A stretch of 64,000 nt of DNA from Erwinia persicina. GTDB lineage: Bacteria > Pseudomonadota > Gammaproteobacteria > Enterobacterales > Enterobacteriaceae. Below are positions 46,044 through 56,798 of this stretch, one piece after another. How positions within the stretch are numbered: the stretch's first letter is position 1; each line of letters starts with the position of its first letter. A program made the translations under genes and the position numbers. The notes below the pieces were generated by a model. The model worked only from the letters and a program-made list of their open reading frames with translations. It was not told the DNA's origin and ran no database searches. Where the stretch lies: positions 1 to 64,000 of the forward strand of contig NZ_JACYMO010000010.1 of assembly GCF_014838825.1 (NCBI RefSeq), read 5' to 3'.

Positions 46044-47384
46044 TTAACGCCCCAGCGCCGCCAGTGATTTGTCCAGTGCCCCCACCAGCCAGTCGATATC
46101 ACTCTCCTGAAACGCCAGCGGCGGGCGCAGTTTCAGCACGTTGCCATGCGGACCTGCCACGGAGGTCAGTACGTGATTTTCGCGCAGCATCTCGGTGACA
46201 TCCAGCGCCAGCTGCTTATCCGGGATTTTACTGGATTTATCTTTCACCAGTTCGAACCCGATAAACAGACCGGCCCCGCGCACATCACCCACGCACGCAT
46301 ATTTCTCTTTCAGCGTCGACAGTTCCGCCAGCAGTTTCGCCCCCACCACACGGCTGTGTTCCTGTAGCCCCTCAGCGTTAATCACGTCCAGTACCGCCTG
46401 CGCGGCGGCCATCGCCACCGGATTCCCGCCGAAGGTGTTGAAGTACGGAATATCATCGCTGAAGGCGGCCAGCACGTTGCTTTTTGCCAGCAGGCCGGAA
46501 ACCGGGATGCCGTTGCCCATTGGCTTGCCGGTCGTGATCACATCCGGTACCACGCCGTGGCGGGCAAAGCCCCAGAACGCCTCCCCCGTCCGGGCAAAGC
46601 CCGGCTGCACTTCATCGGCAATAAAGATGCCGCCATTCTTATGCACCACGTCGATCGCCTGGCGAAGGAAACCTTTTGGTCCGGGCAGTACGCCGTCGGA
46701 GGAGAAGATCGAATCCGCAAGGAAACCGGCAAACTTGATGCCATGTGCGGCCATATCATCGATCTGCTGCTGAATTTCAGCGGCAAACCAGGCTCCGAGA
46801 TCGGGGGCATCAACGCGGTAACGGTCCGGCGGTGACACCAGACGGGTGGTCGCGGCCAGCGGCTGTCCGCTGCCCAGCGCCGGAGACACGCCCGAGGTCA
46901 GGTCGCTGGTGCCGTGATAGGACTCCCGGGTGACGATAATCCCGGTCCCGCCGCTGAAGGCGCGCGCCACGCGGATCGCCAGGTCATTGGCCTCTGAACC
47001 GGTGCACATATACATGGCACGGTCGATCTCAGCCGGTGTAGTGGCTAACAGCTGTTCCGAGTAGTTGAGGATCGCTTCATGCAGGTAACGGGTATGGGTG
47101 TTCAGCTGCTGCATCTGCCGGTATACCGCATCCGTCACCGCAGGATGGCAGTGGCCAATGCTGGCAACGTTGTTATATACATCAAGATATTTATCCCCGG
47201 CAGCATCCCACAGATACTGGCCCTGACCGCGCACCAGATGTACCGGCTTGCGATAGAAGAGACGATAAGACTCGCCCAGCACCCTGCTGCGCTTGTCGGT
47301 CAGCTTGCGCACATCAGCGCTCAGGCCGTCGGCATGCTCGGCGCGGAAACTGTTGGTATCCATGATGGTTGAACGTGTAGCCAT
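46044..47384 (-). CDS. Class III aminotransferase
   Basis: 446 residues of the fold-type I PLP enzymes. SNDLAIRVAR-like EANDLAIRVARAF, the Asp of IFIADEVQPGFARTGE and the PLP Lys in VITTGKPMGNGIP are present. The segment LVRGQGQYLWDAAGDKYLDV is typical of the ethanolamine-phosphate phospho-lyase/alanine-glyoxylate aminotransferase group. The amino donor is unknown. It is divergent from a DeoR-type regulator, a likely controller. The ATG at 47384 (MATRSTIMDT) has a GGGAG ribosome site; a second ATG is seven codons later. Confidence 0.85.
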   Translation of the reverse strand: MATRSTIMDTNSFRAEHADGLSADVRKLTDKRSRVLGESYRLFYRKPVHLVRGQGQYLWDAAGDKYLDVYNNVASIGHCHPAVTDAVYRQMQQLNTHTRYLHEAILNYSEQLLATTPAEIDRAMYMCTGSEANDLAIRVARAFSGGTGIIVTRESYHGTSDLTSGVSPALGSGQPLAATTRLVSPPDRYRVDAPDLGAWFAAEIQQQIDDMAAHGIKFAGFLADSIFSSDGVLPGPKGFLRQAIDVVHKNGGIFIADEVQPGFARTGEAFWGFARHGVVPDVITTGKPMGNGIPVSGLLAKSNVLAAFSDDIPYFNTFGGNPVAMAAAQAVLDVINAEGLQEHSRVVGAKLLAELSTLKEKYACVGDVRGAGLFIGFELVKDKSSKIPDKQLALDVTEMLRENHVLTSVAGPHGNVLKLRPPLAFQESDIDWLVGALDKSLAALGR

Positions 47385-47468
47385 GATCACTCCCGTTGCT
47401 AAATTGAGGGTTGCCCGGTGGCAGTCAGCCATGTCTGATGCTCATCATGGCAATTTTTCGACTAAATG

Positions 47469-47498
47469 CAACAAAACACACAAGTACAACAAAATACA
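47469..47498. promoter_or_regulatory. Direct repeat, possible DeoR-type operator
   Basis: CAACAAAACACA at 47469 and CAACAAAATACA at 47487 are spaced by exactly 18 bases in the divergent spacer between the aminotransferase and the DeoR-type gene. Such direct repeats are usual operators of DeoR regulators. Confidence 0.5.
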
Positions 47499-47559
47499 CA
47501 GGCACAGTGGCACAGAGTCGGTTAGGCTATACCGCAGAGAGAGTCAGGGGATTGGGATC

Positions 47560-48336
47560 ATGCTGCAGGAAACACGCTTACACCGCATTCGTGCGCTACT
47601 CAGTACGCTGGGTCAGGTCAGTACCGAGCGGATCATAAAAGAACTGGGGATCTCACGGGAGACCGCGCGCCGCGACATTATTGAGCTGGAAGCCCAGGGC
47701 CTGGCACGCCGTGTACACGGTGGTCTGATGGCACCGGGTACTATGCCGGAGCCCCCGCTGACGGTGCGCAGCGCCGTGATGGCAAAAGAGAAACTCGCCA
47801 TCGCCCGCGCGGCGGCGCAGCTGCTGCAGTCCGGTCAGACAGTATTTCTTGATGCGGGCAGCACCACCACCATGCTGGCGGAAGAGTTACGCTCGATGTC
47901 CGGCCTGACGATTATCACCAATAGTCTCAACGCCGCATTAACGCTGTGCGCAGCGGAAGAACACGAGGCGCTGAACAATCAGGTGATCCTGCTGGGCGGC
48001 AACATGCTGGCCGGAGCGAAGGAGACGCGTGGTGAGCTGACGGTGGGCGAAATTCACCGCTATCGCGCCGATGTGGCGCTGTTGTCCCCGGTGGCGCTGG
48101 ACGCCAGGCAGGGTGCCAGCAGTTTTCAGCCGCACGAAGCGGCGATCGCCCGCACCATGCGCGAGCAGGCCGGACGGCTGATCGTACTGGCCGACCACAC
48201 CAAACTCGGTCAAACCAGCCGCATCAGCTATGCCAGCCTGCAACAGATCAGCACGCTGGTGACCGACAGCGGCGCGGAAAGCCTTGCAGCATTTGACGCG
48301 CTGAAAGCAGTGTTGCCGCAGGTGGTGCTGGCTTAG
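47560..48336 (+). CDS. DeoR-family transcriptional regulator
   Basis: 258 residues. The N-terminal DeoR helix-turn-helix (about 5-58) reads TRLHRIRALLSTLGQVST, IIKELGISRETARRDIIEL, GLARRVHGG. The C-terminal DeoR sugar-phosphate-binding domain has DAGSTTTMLAEEL and LADHTKLGQTSR. It probably represses the divergent aminotransferase and itself, and may respond to a phosphorylated metabolite. The ATG at 47560 follows an AGGGGATTGGG site; the longer open frame has no homology. Its 3' end overlaps the ptuB remnant by four bases, convergently. Confidence 0.88.
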   Translation: MLQETRLHRIRALLSTLGQVSTERIIKELGISRETARRDIIELEAQGLARRVHGGLMAPGTMPEPPLTVRSAVMAKEKLAIARAAAQLLQSGQTVFLDAGSTTTMLAEELRSMSGLTIITNSLNAALTLCAAEEHEALNNQVILLGGNMLAGAKETRGELTVGEIHRYRADVALLSPVALDARQGASSFQPHEAAIARTMREQAGRLIVLADHTKLGQTSRISYASLQQISTLVTDSGAESLAAFDALKAVLPQVVLA

Positions 48337-48917
48337 ATAGCAAGGAAATAGCGGTAAGGGAATTCATCAATATGTATATCATTGCCCACGGCAAGAAATT
48401 TTTTGAGTTCCCTGACTCTGGCCTGTTTCCTTAATGGTAGATTCAGTCCATAAAACTCAATGGTTTTTTCTGCCCGCCCCTGATCCGCAGCGCTGATTTC
48501 CGGCGCAGGCTGTAATTATCCGGTGCCATAATTACAAATAAAAAAATGTTCAAACTGATAGTTTTCTTCATCAGGCTTAAGCAGCAGATTATCATAACGT
48601 TCCAACTTGGCACTCTGGCATACGTCGCAACAGGGGAATAAATTACGCCACAGGAAAGCCTCTTGCGGGTAAGTGCTCTTCGGGCGAAAATGTTCTACCG
48701 TTTCGCGCCCTTCTGTCCCGACGAATCCGTCGCAGAACGCACAATGATGCTGCGTCATGGCGAGCAATGCCGTTCGCACATCCTGATAACAGGCCCTGGA
48801 ATACCAGCTAAAAGCCGTCGCCGCATTCACTTCACGAGCGGTCATATAGCGATCGGTCCATTCCATAAATCTGGCAGCCAGACAAGGTGGCTGCGCAATA
48901 CGTATCAGTTTTCTCAT
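48333..48917 (-). pseudogene. ptuB: PtuB-like HNH nuclease with in-frame ochre stop
   Basis: The frame runs 133 codons to TAA at 48516-48518. It then continues in the same frame for 60 more codons with clearly related sequence (LQPAPEISAADQGRAEKTIE, YGLNLPLRKQARVREL) to TAA at 48333. The first part has the Cys-rich HNH of the TIGR02646 family: Cys59-x2-Cys62, EHFRPKS with His76, and a Cys pair in LFPCCDVCQSAK. The TAA replaces a residue after NYGTG, most simply Glu (GAA). PtuB is the nuclease of Septu, partner of PtuA upstream. Unless the stop is read through, the helical C-terminal part is missing. Confidence 0.85.
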
Positions 48918-48929
48918 CCCTGATGATCC

Positions 48930-50279
48930 CTATCCTTTAATGCGGCGTGCGATCTGGCGCAGTTCCATTTCGATAATCAGTTCCAGCTCTTCCCCACGCT
49001 GACGAATGTTATCAGCAAGAGTCATCAGTGCGCTATCGTCAACAGGGTGCTTAAGATACGCGTCACGGACATGGTAAAAGTCGTTCAGCATTCCTTCGGT
49101 TTCCACATCAAACTGCTCGCTGACATCGAAGACTTCCTCAAGAATAAGCTGAACGCTTTTCCCCGCTGCAGAGGCCTCCGGGATAATGATTTCAGGCATC
49201 GACGGGTCAAGACACACGGTGCGTTGTGGGTCAGGCAGACGATAGACCCAGGCATCCTCAACGGAACCGACGACAAACGGCGAATGCGTGGAGACAAAGA
49301 CCTGAGCATTAGGCAGCAGTTTCTGGACAGCAGGCAGGATACGGCGCTGCCATTTAGGATGAAGATGGATATCGATTTCATCCAGGAACAGAATAATGGG
49401 CTGAGAGAAAATATCGCGCTGCTCAACGAAGGGAATATCTTCCAGCCGCAGCGCCAGGTCAGCTACCCAGGAGATAATGGACTTCAGGCCTTCGGGCAGG
49501 GCATCAAATGACACCGCAATATCGTCTACATCCACAATCACTTCAAGCGGCATCCGCTTCAGACGAAAGTTGACGTTGAGTTGGCACACATCCTGGATAA
49601 AATCACTGATTGCCAGCAAAGCCGAATTATAACGTTTAACGTCCTCACTATCGTTATCTGCCTGCGCCAGTGCCGCTTTGGTACGATTATTAGCAATCCA
49701 CTGCGCCAGAATGTCTGGGCGTACCGTTTTATCAAAGGAGAGGGCGTCTTCAAACGGTGAGTCGGTGATATTTTGTATGGCCTTGACATTGAATTCACCC
49801 TGCGGAGAGCGATTGCCCGCATAGGCAAAAGCAGCAAACGGAAACACAGACTCTTTCAGACGATTATTTTTATCAAAGCGCCCATAATAAGTTTTAAAAA
49901 CGCTGTCAGAATCGCTGCTCCAAAATGAACTTTGTCCCAAAAGCTTAAGGGGGTACAACCCGTCACTTGTCCGATCAAGAGGTGATGAATTTTCGACGCT
50001 ATAACGCCCGTGCTCATGCAGAAAACTGAAATCAACGGTACTTTTATTATTGCGAAAACGTTTAAAGATTAGCGACTTATCCTCAGCCATCTCAAATGTC
50101 GCCGCCATTGCATACAAAATAGTGCTTTTCCCGCAGCCATTCGGCCCGGTAAAAATATGAATCTCCGCTTTTGCAGCATCCTTTTCTACACTTTCGATCG
50201 GTGGAAAATCAAAATGCGTATGTTCAAAAACACCAATATCCCTGAGCGTTATGCTCTTCAGACGATAGGGCTGTCGCAT
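48930..50279 (-). CDS. ptuA: Septu PtuA-like ATPase
   Basis: 449 residues. Walker A is TGPNGCGKST (44-53) and Walker B is ILFLDEIDIHLHPKWQ near residue 303, followed by AQVFVSTHSPFVVGSV. This is the OLD/RecF-like ABC-type ATPase class of PtuA proteins, with an insertion between the Walker motifs. PtuA and the HNH protein PtuB form Septu, an anti-phage system. It precedes ptuB in the same direction with 12 bases between. The gene appears intact while its partner is broken. Confidence 0.85.
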   Translation of the reverse strand: MRQPYRLKSITLRDIGVFEHTHFDFPPIESVEKDAAKAEIHIFTGPNGCGKSTILYAMAATFEMAEDKSLIFKRFRNNKSTVDFSFLHEHGRYSVENSSPLDRTSDGLYPLKLLGQSSFWSSDSDSVFKTYYGRFDKNNRLKESVFPFAAFAYAGNRSPQGEFNVKAIQNITDSPFEDALSFDKTVRPDILAQWIANNRTKAALAQADNDSEDVKRYNSALLAISDFIQDVCQLNVNFRLKRMPLEVIVDVDDIAVSFDALPEGLKSIISWVADLALRLEDIPFVEQRDIFSQPIILFLDEIDIHLHPKWQRRILPAVQKLLPNAQVFVSTHSPFVVGSVEDAWVYRLPDPQRTVCLDPSMPEIIIPEASAAGKSVQLILEEVFDVSEQFDVETEGMLNDFYHVRDAYLKHPVDDSALMTLADNIRQRGEELELIIEMELRQIARRIKG

Positions 50280-50313
50280 AAGTCACATCCTCACTGTGCC
50301 AAGTTGCTTAATA

Positions 50314-51138
50314 TTACACCAGCCGCTGCGGATGCGTATAGATCGTGGCGCGCCCCGGCTTACTGAAGCCTACCAGCGTCAGGTTGCAGCGTTCGGCGAC
50401 CTCCACCGCCAGTTGCGTAGCGGCAGACACGGCAAACAGGATCTCCACGCCGCACATCGCGGACTTCTGCACCATCTCATAGCTGGCCCGGCTGGAGACC
50501 AGCACCGCGCCGGGTGCGGCCGGTGCCATGCTGCGCAGCCCCAGTAGCTTATCCAGCGCCACATGGCGGCCCACATCCTCACAGCCCAGACTAAGACGTC
50601 CCGCCGGCGTGACCCATGCGGCGGCATGAGTGCAGCCGGTAAGCTGACCCACCGGCTGGAAATCTTTCAGCTGACGCAGCGCGCTGTCGAGCTGGCTGAA
50701 ATCAAAGCGCTGCGTAAACGGCAGCGGCTGAACCGGTTTACCGATCTCAGCCAGTTGCTCCACGCCGCAGACGCCGCAGCCGGTCCGTCCGGCCATCGCC
50801 CGGCGCTGCTCTTTGAGAGCCATAAAGCGGCGGCTCGACAGTTCAACCTGCACCTCAATCCCCTGACACCCCGGCACCACATCAATCCCGAAAATATCCG
50901 CGGGTGAGGCAATAATGCCTTCCGACAGAGAGAAGCCCGTGGCAAACGCCTCCAGGTCTTTCGGCGTCGCCATCATCACCACATGCGAGATACCGTTGTA
51001 CACCAGTGCCACCGGCACCTCTTCTGCCAGCCAGTCCGGCCGGGGGGCGTCCAGCGCATCGCGCTGCCAGACCGCAATCTGGCGTAAGCCAGCGGCTGGG
51101 GGCAGGCTGTCCTCTGTTTTGTGCTGTTCGTCGCTCAA
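50314..51138 (-). CDS. fdhD: Formate dehydrogenase sulfurtransferase FdhD
   Basis: 274 residues (E. coli FdhD 277). The functional pair Cys121-x2-Cys124 is in GRTGCGVCG, the same numbering as in E. coli. [23 protein letters not shown] and [17 protein letters not shown] are family hallmarks. It moves sulfur from IscS to the molybdenum cofactor before insertion into formate dehydrogenase. It is divergent from fdoG, as in the usual fdhD-fdoG arrangement, with about 140 bases between the starts. Confidence 0.95.
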   Translation of the reverse strand: MSDEQHKTEDSLPPAAGLRQIAVWQRDALDAPRPDWLAEEVPVALVYNGISHVVMMATPKDLEAFATGFSLSEGIIASPADIFGIDVVPGCQGIEVQVELSSRRFMALKEQRRAMAGRTGCGVCGVEQLAEIGKPVQPLPFTQRFDFSQLDSALRQLKDFQPVGQLTGCTHAAAWVTPAGRLSLGCEDVGRHVALDKLLGLRSMAPAAPGAVLVSSRASYEMVQKSAMCGVEILFAVSAATQLAVEVAERCNLTLVGFSKPGRATIYTHPQRLV

Positions 51139-51280
51139 TGAATCCCACTCGCCTCATCAACCACAATAATCCTGTGGTATTATTTCACATCGTAAACGCT
51201 AAAAAGCACCTGCGCTTATTGTGAACCTCTCATTTGAGCGGAGCAAAATAATTGACCACTGTCGAACCAGGAATGACGTG

Positions 51281-54200
51281 ATGAAAGTCAGCAGAAGACG
51301 ATTCTTTAAAATTTGTGCCGGAGGGATGGCAGGGACCACTGCCGCCGCTCTCGGCTTTACCCCCGGCGTTGCACTGGCAGAAAGCCGCCAGTACAAGCTG
51401 TTACGTGCCCGTGAAACCCGCAATACCTGTACCTACTGCTCGGTTGGCTGCGGCCTGCTGATGTACAGCATGGGTGATGGGGCAAAAAATGTGAAAGAGC
51501 GCATTTTCCATATTGAAGGGGACCCGGACCATCCGGTAAGCCGCGGGGCGCTGTGTCCGAAAGGGGCCGGGCTGCTCGACTTTATTCACAGCGAAAGCCG
51601 CCTGCAGTACCCGGAATATCGCGCTGCCGGAAGCGATAAATGGCAGCGTATCAGCTGGGATGATGCCTTTAACCGCATCGCCAGGCTGATGAAGGATGAC
51701 CGCGACGCGCACTTTGTAGCACAGAATAAAGAGGGCGTGACCGTCAATCGCTGGCTCACTACCGGGATGCTCTGCGCCTCGGCTTCCAGTAATGAAACTG
51801 GCTACTTAACCCAGAAAATGACCCGGTCGCTCGGCATGCTTGCCGTCGACAACCAGGCACGCGTCTGACACGGACCGACGGTAGCAAGTCTTGCTCCAAC
51901 GTTCGGTCGCGGTGCGATGACCAATCACTGGGTCGACATCCGCAATGCGAATCTGGTCGTCGTCATGGGGGGCAACGCCGCTGAAGCGCATCCGGTAGGA
52001 TTCCGCTGGGCGATGGAAGCCAAAATCCATAACAACGCGAAACTGATCGTTATCGATCCGCGCTTTACGCGTACGGCATCGGTGGCGGATTTTTATACGC
52101 CCATTCGTTCCGGCACTGACATTACCTTCCTGTCTGGCGTGCTGCGCTATCTGCTTGAAAAAGGCAAAATTCAGCACCAGTACGTTTCGGCTTACACTAA
52201 TGCCAGCCTGATCGTGCGGGAAGATTTCAGCTTCGATGACGGCCTGTTCAGTGGCTATGACCCTGAAACGCGCAGCTACGATAAAACCAGCTGGCACTAT
52301 GAGCTGGATGAGCAGGGCTTTGCCCTACGCGACCCCACGCTCGCCCACCCACGCTGTGTCTATAACCTGCTGTCACACCACGTCAGCCGCTACACCGCGG
52401 AAGTGGTGGAAAATATCTGTGGTACCCCGCAAAAGGATTTCCTGCACGTCTGTGAACTGCTGGCCGACACCAGCGCACCGGACCGGACAGCCTCGTTCCT
52501 CTACGCACTTGGCTGGACGCAGCACTCCGTGGGGGCACAGAACATCCGCACTATGGCGATGATCCAGCTGCTGCTGGGCAATATGGGCATGGCGGGCGGC
52601 GGCATTAACGCGCTACGCGGCCACTCCAATATCCAGGGGCTGACCGATCTTGGCCTGCTGTCGCAGAGCCTGCCGGGCTACATGACGCTGCCCTCCGAAA
52701 AACAGGCCGATCTTGAGCACTATCTTGCTGCCAACACGCCAAAAGCGCTGCTGCCCGGCCAGGTCAACTACTGGAGCAACTATCCGAAGTTCTTTATCAG
52801 CATGATGAAGGCGTTCTATGGCGACCACGCCCGGCCGGAAAACAGCTGGGGATTCGACTGGCTGCCGAAGTGGGACAAAGGCTACGACGTGCTGCAGTAT
52901 TTCGACATGATGCACCGGGGCGAGGTCAACGGCTACCTCTGCCAGGGCTTTAACCCGCTGGCGTCATTCCCACACAAGCAAAAGGTAGCGGAGTCGCTGG
53001 CGAAGCTGAAATTCCTCGTCACTATCGATCCGCTCACCACCGAAACGGCGAGTTTCTGGGAAAACCACGGCGAGTTCAACCGCGCCGATCCGTCACAAAT
53101 CGGCACGGAAGTCTTCCGTCTGCCGTCCACCTGCTTTGCGGAAGAGAACGGCTCCATTGTCAACTCGGCGCGCTGGCTGCAGTGGCACTGGAAAGGAGCT
53201 GACGGACCGGGTGAAGCGCGAAATGACGGCGAGATTCTGGCCGGCATCTACCTCCGCCTGCGCGAGCTGTATGCCCGGGAGGGCGGTGCGCTACCAGAGG
53301 CGGTGCTGAACATGAGCTGGGATTATCAGACACCTGATGCGCCGGCATCGGAAGAAGTGGCGAGGGAAAGTAACGGCCGGGCTCTGAATGACCTGCGGGA
53401 CGATCAGGGCGAAATTCTGGTGAAAAAAGGCCAGCAGCTGAGCAGCTTTGCCCAGCTGCGCAGCGATGGCAGCACCGCCAGCGGCTGCTGGATCTTCGCC
53501 GGAAGCTGGACTCCGGAAGGCAATCAGATGGCCCGACGCGATAACAGCGATCCTTCCGGGCTGGGGAATACCCCTGCCTGGAGCTGGGCGTGGCCGCTGA
53601 ACCGCCGCATTCTCTACAATCGCGCCTCTGCCGACCCGCAGGGTAACCCCTGGGATCCGAAACGCCAGCTGCTGCACTGGGACGGCGCAAAATGGGCCGG
53701 TCAGGATATTCCCGACTATGGTACTGCGCCACCGGGCAGCGATGCCGGGCCATTCATCATGCAGCCTGAAGGCATGGGGCGACTGTTTGCGCTGGATAAA
53801 ATGGCGGAAGGGCCGTTCCCGGAGCATTACGAGCCGTTTGAAACGCCGATTGGCACTAACCCGCTGCATCCGTCGGTGATCTCCAATCCGGCAGCACGGG
53901 TGTTCACCGACGATCTTAATAACATGGGACAGGCACCGCAGTTCCCGTATGTCGGCACCACCTACCGGCTGACCGAGCATTTCCATTACTGGACCAAGCA
54001 CGCGCGGCTGAACGCCATCGCCCAGCCGGAACAGTTTATTGAAATCGGGGAAGCGCTGGCGGGCAGGCTGGGCATCGGGCACGGCGATACGGTGAAGGTC
54101 AGTTCGAATCGCGGCTACATCAAAGCGAAAGCGGTGGTGACCAAACGCCTGCAGACGCTGACCGTGAATGGTAAACCGGTCGATACCATTGGCATTCCGA

Positions 54201-54328
54201 TCCACTGGGGCTTCCTCGGCGCGGCGAAGAAGGGCTTCCTCGCTAATACGCTAACGCCTTTCGTCGGTGATGCCAATACGCAGACGCCAGAGTTCAAGGC
54301 GTTCCTGGTTAACGTGGAGAAGGTGTAA
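51281..54328 (+). CDS. fdoG: Formate dehydrogenase-O alpha subunit (selenoprotein)
   Basis: 1015 residues with UGA read as selenocysteine at codon 196 (51866-51868), the Sec position in E. coli FdoG/FdnG. A Tat signal is at the N-terminus (SRRRFFK, then GGMAGTTAAALGF). A [4Fe-4S] cluster is bound by CTYCSVGCG and the downstream CPKGAG. The molybdopterin domains follow to the C-terminus. It oxidises formate in the periplasm with electrons passed to FdoH and FdoI. It starts at the ATG at 51281. Position beside fdhD and fdhE favours fdo over fdn. Confidence 0.96.
51866..51907 (+). promoter_or_regulatory. SECIS element of fdoG
   Basis: Directly after the UGA (CACGGACCGACGG), the apical stem AGCAA (51883-51887) pairs with TTGCT (51891-51895) around GTC. 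The lower stem pairs ACCGA (51874-51878) with TCGGT (51903-51907). This is the position and shape bound by SelB. Confidence 0.85.
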
Positions 54329-54331
54329 ACG

Positions 54332-55222
54332 ATGGCTTATCAATCTCAGGACATTATTCGCCGTTCGGCAACCAACAGCCTGACACCTCCCCCGCAGGCC
54401 CGCGACCACCAGCAGGAGGTGGCCAAACTGATCGACGTGACCACCTGCATCGGCTGTAAAGCCTGCCAGGTGGCCTGTTCCGAATGGAACGACATCCGCG
54501 ATGAGGTCGGGACTAACGTCGGGGTGTATGACAACCCCGCCGATCTGACCGCCAAATCCTGGACCGTGATGCGCTTCTCCGAGGTGGAGGAGAACGGTCG
54601 GCTGGAGTGGCTGATCCGCAAGGATGGCTGTATGCATTGTGCCGATCCAGGCTGTCTGAAAGCCTGCCCGTCAGAGGGCGCAATTATTCAGTATGCCAAC
54701 GGCATCGTCGACTTCCAGTCAGAGCAGTGTATCGGCTGCGGGTACTGCATTGCCGGCTGCCCGTTCAACGTGCCGCGTCTTAACCCGCAGGATAATCGGG
54801 TGTACAAATGTACCCTGTGCGTCGACCGGGTTAACGTTGGTCAGGAACCAGCCTGCGTGAAAACCTGTCCCACCGGTGCGATTCACTTCGGCAGCAAAGA
54901 GGCAATGAAGCAGGTGGCGGCAGAGCGCGTCGGAGAGCTGAAAGGGCGCGGCTATGACCACGCCGGCCTGTACGATCCGCAAGGCGTGGGCGGCACACAC
55001 GTCATGTATGTGCTGCATCATGCCGACCGGCCGACGCTGTATCACGGATTGCCGCAAGATCCGTCCATCAGCCCGGCCGTTACCTTCTGGAAAGGCATCT
55101 GGAAACCGCTGGCTGCATTTGGCTTTGCCGCCACCTTTGCTGCTTCGGTATTCCACTATGTCGGGGTCGGCCCGAACCGGGCCGAAGAGGAAGAGGATGA
55201 ACATCAGGAGGATGATCAATGA
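54332..55222 (+). CDS. fdoH: Formate dehydrogenase-O iron-sulfur subunit
   Basis: 296 residues (E. coli 300). Four Cys clusters typical of HybA-type ferredoxins are visible: [42 protein letters not shown] and CTLCVDRVN with [10 protein letters not shown]-terminal hydrophobic helix ([18 protein letters not shown]) anchors it to the membrane. It carries electrons from FdoG to FdoI. Three bases separate it from fdoG and it overlaps fdoI by four. Confidence 0.96.
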   Translation: MAYQSQDIIRRSATNSLTPPPQARDHQQEVAKLIDVTTCIGCKACQVACSEWNDIRDEVGTNVGVYDNPADLTAKSWTVMRFSEVEENGRLEWLIRKDGCMHCADPGCLKACPSEGAIIQYANGIVDFQSEQCIGCGYCIAGCPFNVPRLNPQDNRVYKCTLCVDRVNVGQEPACVKTCPTGAIHFGSKEAMKQVAAERVGELKGRGYDHAGLYDPQGVGGTHVMYVLHHADRPTLYHGLPQDPSISPAVTFWKGIWKPLAAFGFAATFAASVFHYVGVGPNRAEEEEDEHQEDDQ

Positions 55223-55869
55223 AACCCCATCAGCGTATACAGCGCTACAGCGCACCTGAACGTCTTAATCACTGGCTGGTTGTTCTCTGCTTTATCCTGG
55301 CGGCCGTCAGCGGACTGGGGTTTTTCTTCCCTTCATTGAACTGGCTGATGCATATCCTCGGTACGCCGCAGCTGGCGCGCATCCTGCATCCGTTTGCCGG
55401 TGTGGTGATGTTTGCGGCCTTCCTGCTGATGTTTTTCCGCTACTGGCGGCACAATCTCATCGACAGGCAGGACCTGGTCTGGGCAAAAAATATTCATAAA
55501 ATTGTCCAAAACGAGGAAGCCGGCGACACCGGACGCTATAATTTCGGTCAGAAGTGCGTATTCTGGGCGGCTATCATCAGCTTAATTCTGCTACTGGCCA
55601 GCGGCGTTGTGATCTGGCGTCCTTACTTTGCACCGGTCTTCAGCATCCCTCTGATACGGGGTGCGCTGGTGGTGCATTCGGTAGCTGCGGTGGTTCTGAT
55701 TGTGGTGATTATGGTACACGTCTACGCCGCACTCTGGATCAAAGGCACGATAACGGCGATGGTGGAAGGCTGGGTCACCGCGACCTGGGCTAAAAAGCAT
55801 CACCCGCGCTGGTATCGTAGCGTGCGAGAGCAGCAAAACCAGCAAAAACAACAGGAAAAAGGCCCCTGA
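55219..55869 (+). CDS. fdoI: Formate dehydrogenase-O cytochrome b556 subunit
   Basis: 216 residues (E. coli 211) with four membrane helices and candidate heme-ligating His in the segments [27 protein letters not shown] and [20 protein letters not shown]. It passes electrons to quinone. Start and stop overlap the neighbours (ATGA with fdoH; TGATG with fdhE), so the operon is tightly coupled. Confidence 0.95.
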   Translation: MKPHQRIQRYSAPERLNHWLVVLCFILAAVSGLGFFFPSLNWLMHILGTPQLARILHPFAGVVMFAAFLLMFFRYWRHNLIDRQDLVWAKNIHKIVQNEEAGDTGRYNFGQKCVFWAAIISLILLLASGVVIWRPYFAPVFSIPLIRGALVVHSVAAVVLIVVIMVHVYAALWIKGTITAMVEGWVTATWAKKHHPRWYRSVREQQNQQKQQEKGP

Positions 55870-56795
55870 TGACTATTCGCATTATCCCGCAGGACCGGCT
55901 GGAGAAAAGCGACACGGCAACGGCGGAGAGCATTCCGCCGTTACTTTTCCCCAGGTTGAAGCAGCTATACAGCCGCCGCGCCGCCCGTTTACGTCAGCTG
56001 GCAGACAAAAATCCGCTGGGTGATTATCTGCGCTTTGCAGCGGTGATTGCCACGGCTCAGGAGATCGTACTCTATGACCATCCGTTAGAGAAAGATCTGC
56101 GCACACGGCTGGAAGAGAGCGCCCGCCTCGGCAAACCGCCGCTGGATATCAGCACCCTGCCGCGCGACGACCACTGGCAGCGCCTGCTGCACTCTCTGAT
56201 CGCTGAACTTAAACCCGAAATGACCGGCCAGGCGCTGGCGGTGCTGGAGAACCTGGAAAAAGCCTCCTCTGCCGAGCTGGAAGCCATGGCCAGTGCGCTG
56301 TTTGCCAGTGATTTCGCCCAGGTCAGCAGCGATAAATCCCCGTTTATCTGGGCGGCATTATCCCTGTACTGGGCGCAGATGGCCGCGCTGATCCCCGGGA
56401 AAGCCCGGGCGGAAGCCGGTGAACAGCGTCAGTTCTGCCCGGTCTGTGCCAGCGTACCGGTGTCCAGCGTGATCCATATGGGCAACCACAAAGACGGGCT
56501 GCGTTATCTGCACTGCAACCTGTGTGAAAGCGAATGGCATGTGGTTCGCGCCAAATGCAGTAACTGCGAACAGACCCAGGATCTTCACTACTGGTCGCTG
56601 GATAATGAAACGGCAGCCATCAAGGCCGAAAGCTGCGGTGACTGCGGCACCTACCTGAAGATGCTCTATCAGGAAAAGGACCCGGCGGTCGAACCAGTGG
56701 CTGACGATCTCGCCTCATTAATTCTTGATGCACGCATGGAGCAGGAAGGTTTCGCCCGCAGCAGTCTCAATCCATTTTTATTCCCGGGAGACTAG
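55869..56795 (+). CDS. fdhE: Formate dehydrogenase accessory protein FdhE
   Basis: 308 residues (E. coli 309). The rubredoxin-like C-terminal half has four CxxC motifs: CPVC, CNLC, CSNC and CGDC. FdhE binds the Tat-exported catalytic subunit and is needed for its activity. The first base of the start overlaps the fdoI stop. It lies three bases before a GST gene in the same operon. Confidence 0.95.
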   Translation: MTIRIIPQDRLEKSDTATAESIPPLLFPRLKQLYSRRAARLRQLADKNPLGDYLRFAAVIATAQEIVLYDHPLEKDLRTRLEESARLGKPPLDISTLPRDDHWQRLLHSLIAELKPEMTGQALAVLENLEKASSAELEAMASALFASDFAQVSSDKSPFIWAALSLYWAQMAALIPGKARAEAGEQRQFCPVCASVPVSSVIHMGNHKDGLRYLHCNLCESEWHVVRAKCSNCEQTQDLHYWSLDNETAAIKAESCGDCGTYLKMLYQEKDPAVEPVADDLASLILDARMEQEGFARSSLNPFLFPGD

Positions 56796-56798
56796 ACG

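Noticed and set aside
51866..51868. UGA stop splitting the fdoG frame
   Set aside because: It is codon 196, the Sec position in the family, and is followed directly by a SECIS-like hairpin. selA, selB and selC are all in the window, so it is recoding, not a frameshift or nonsense mutation.
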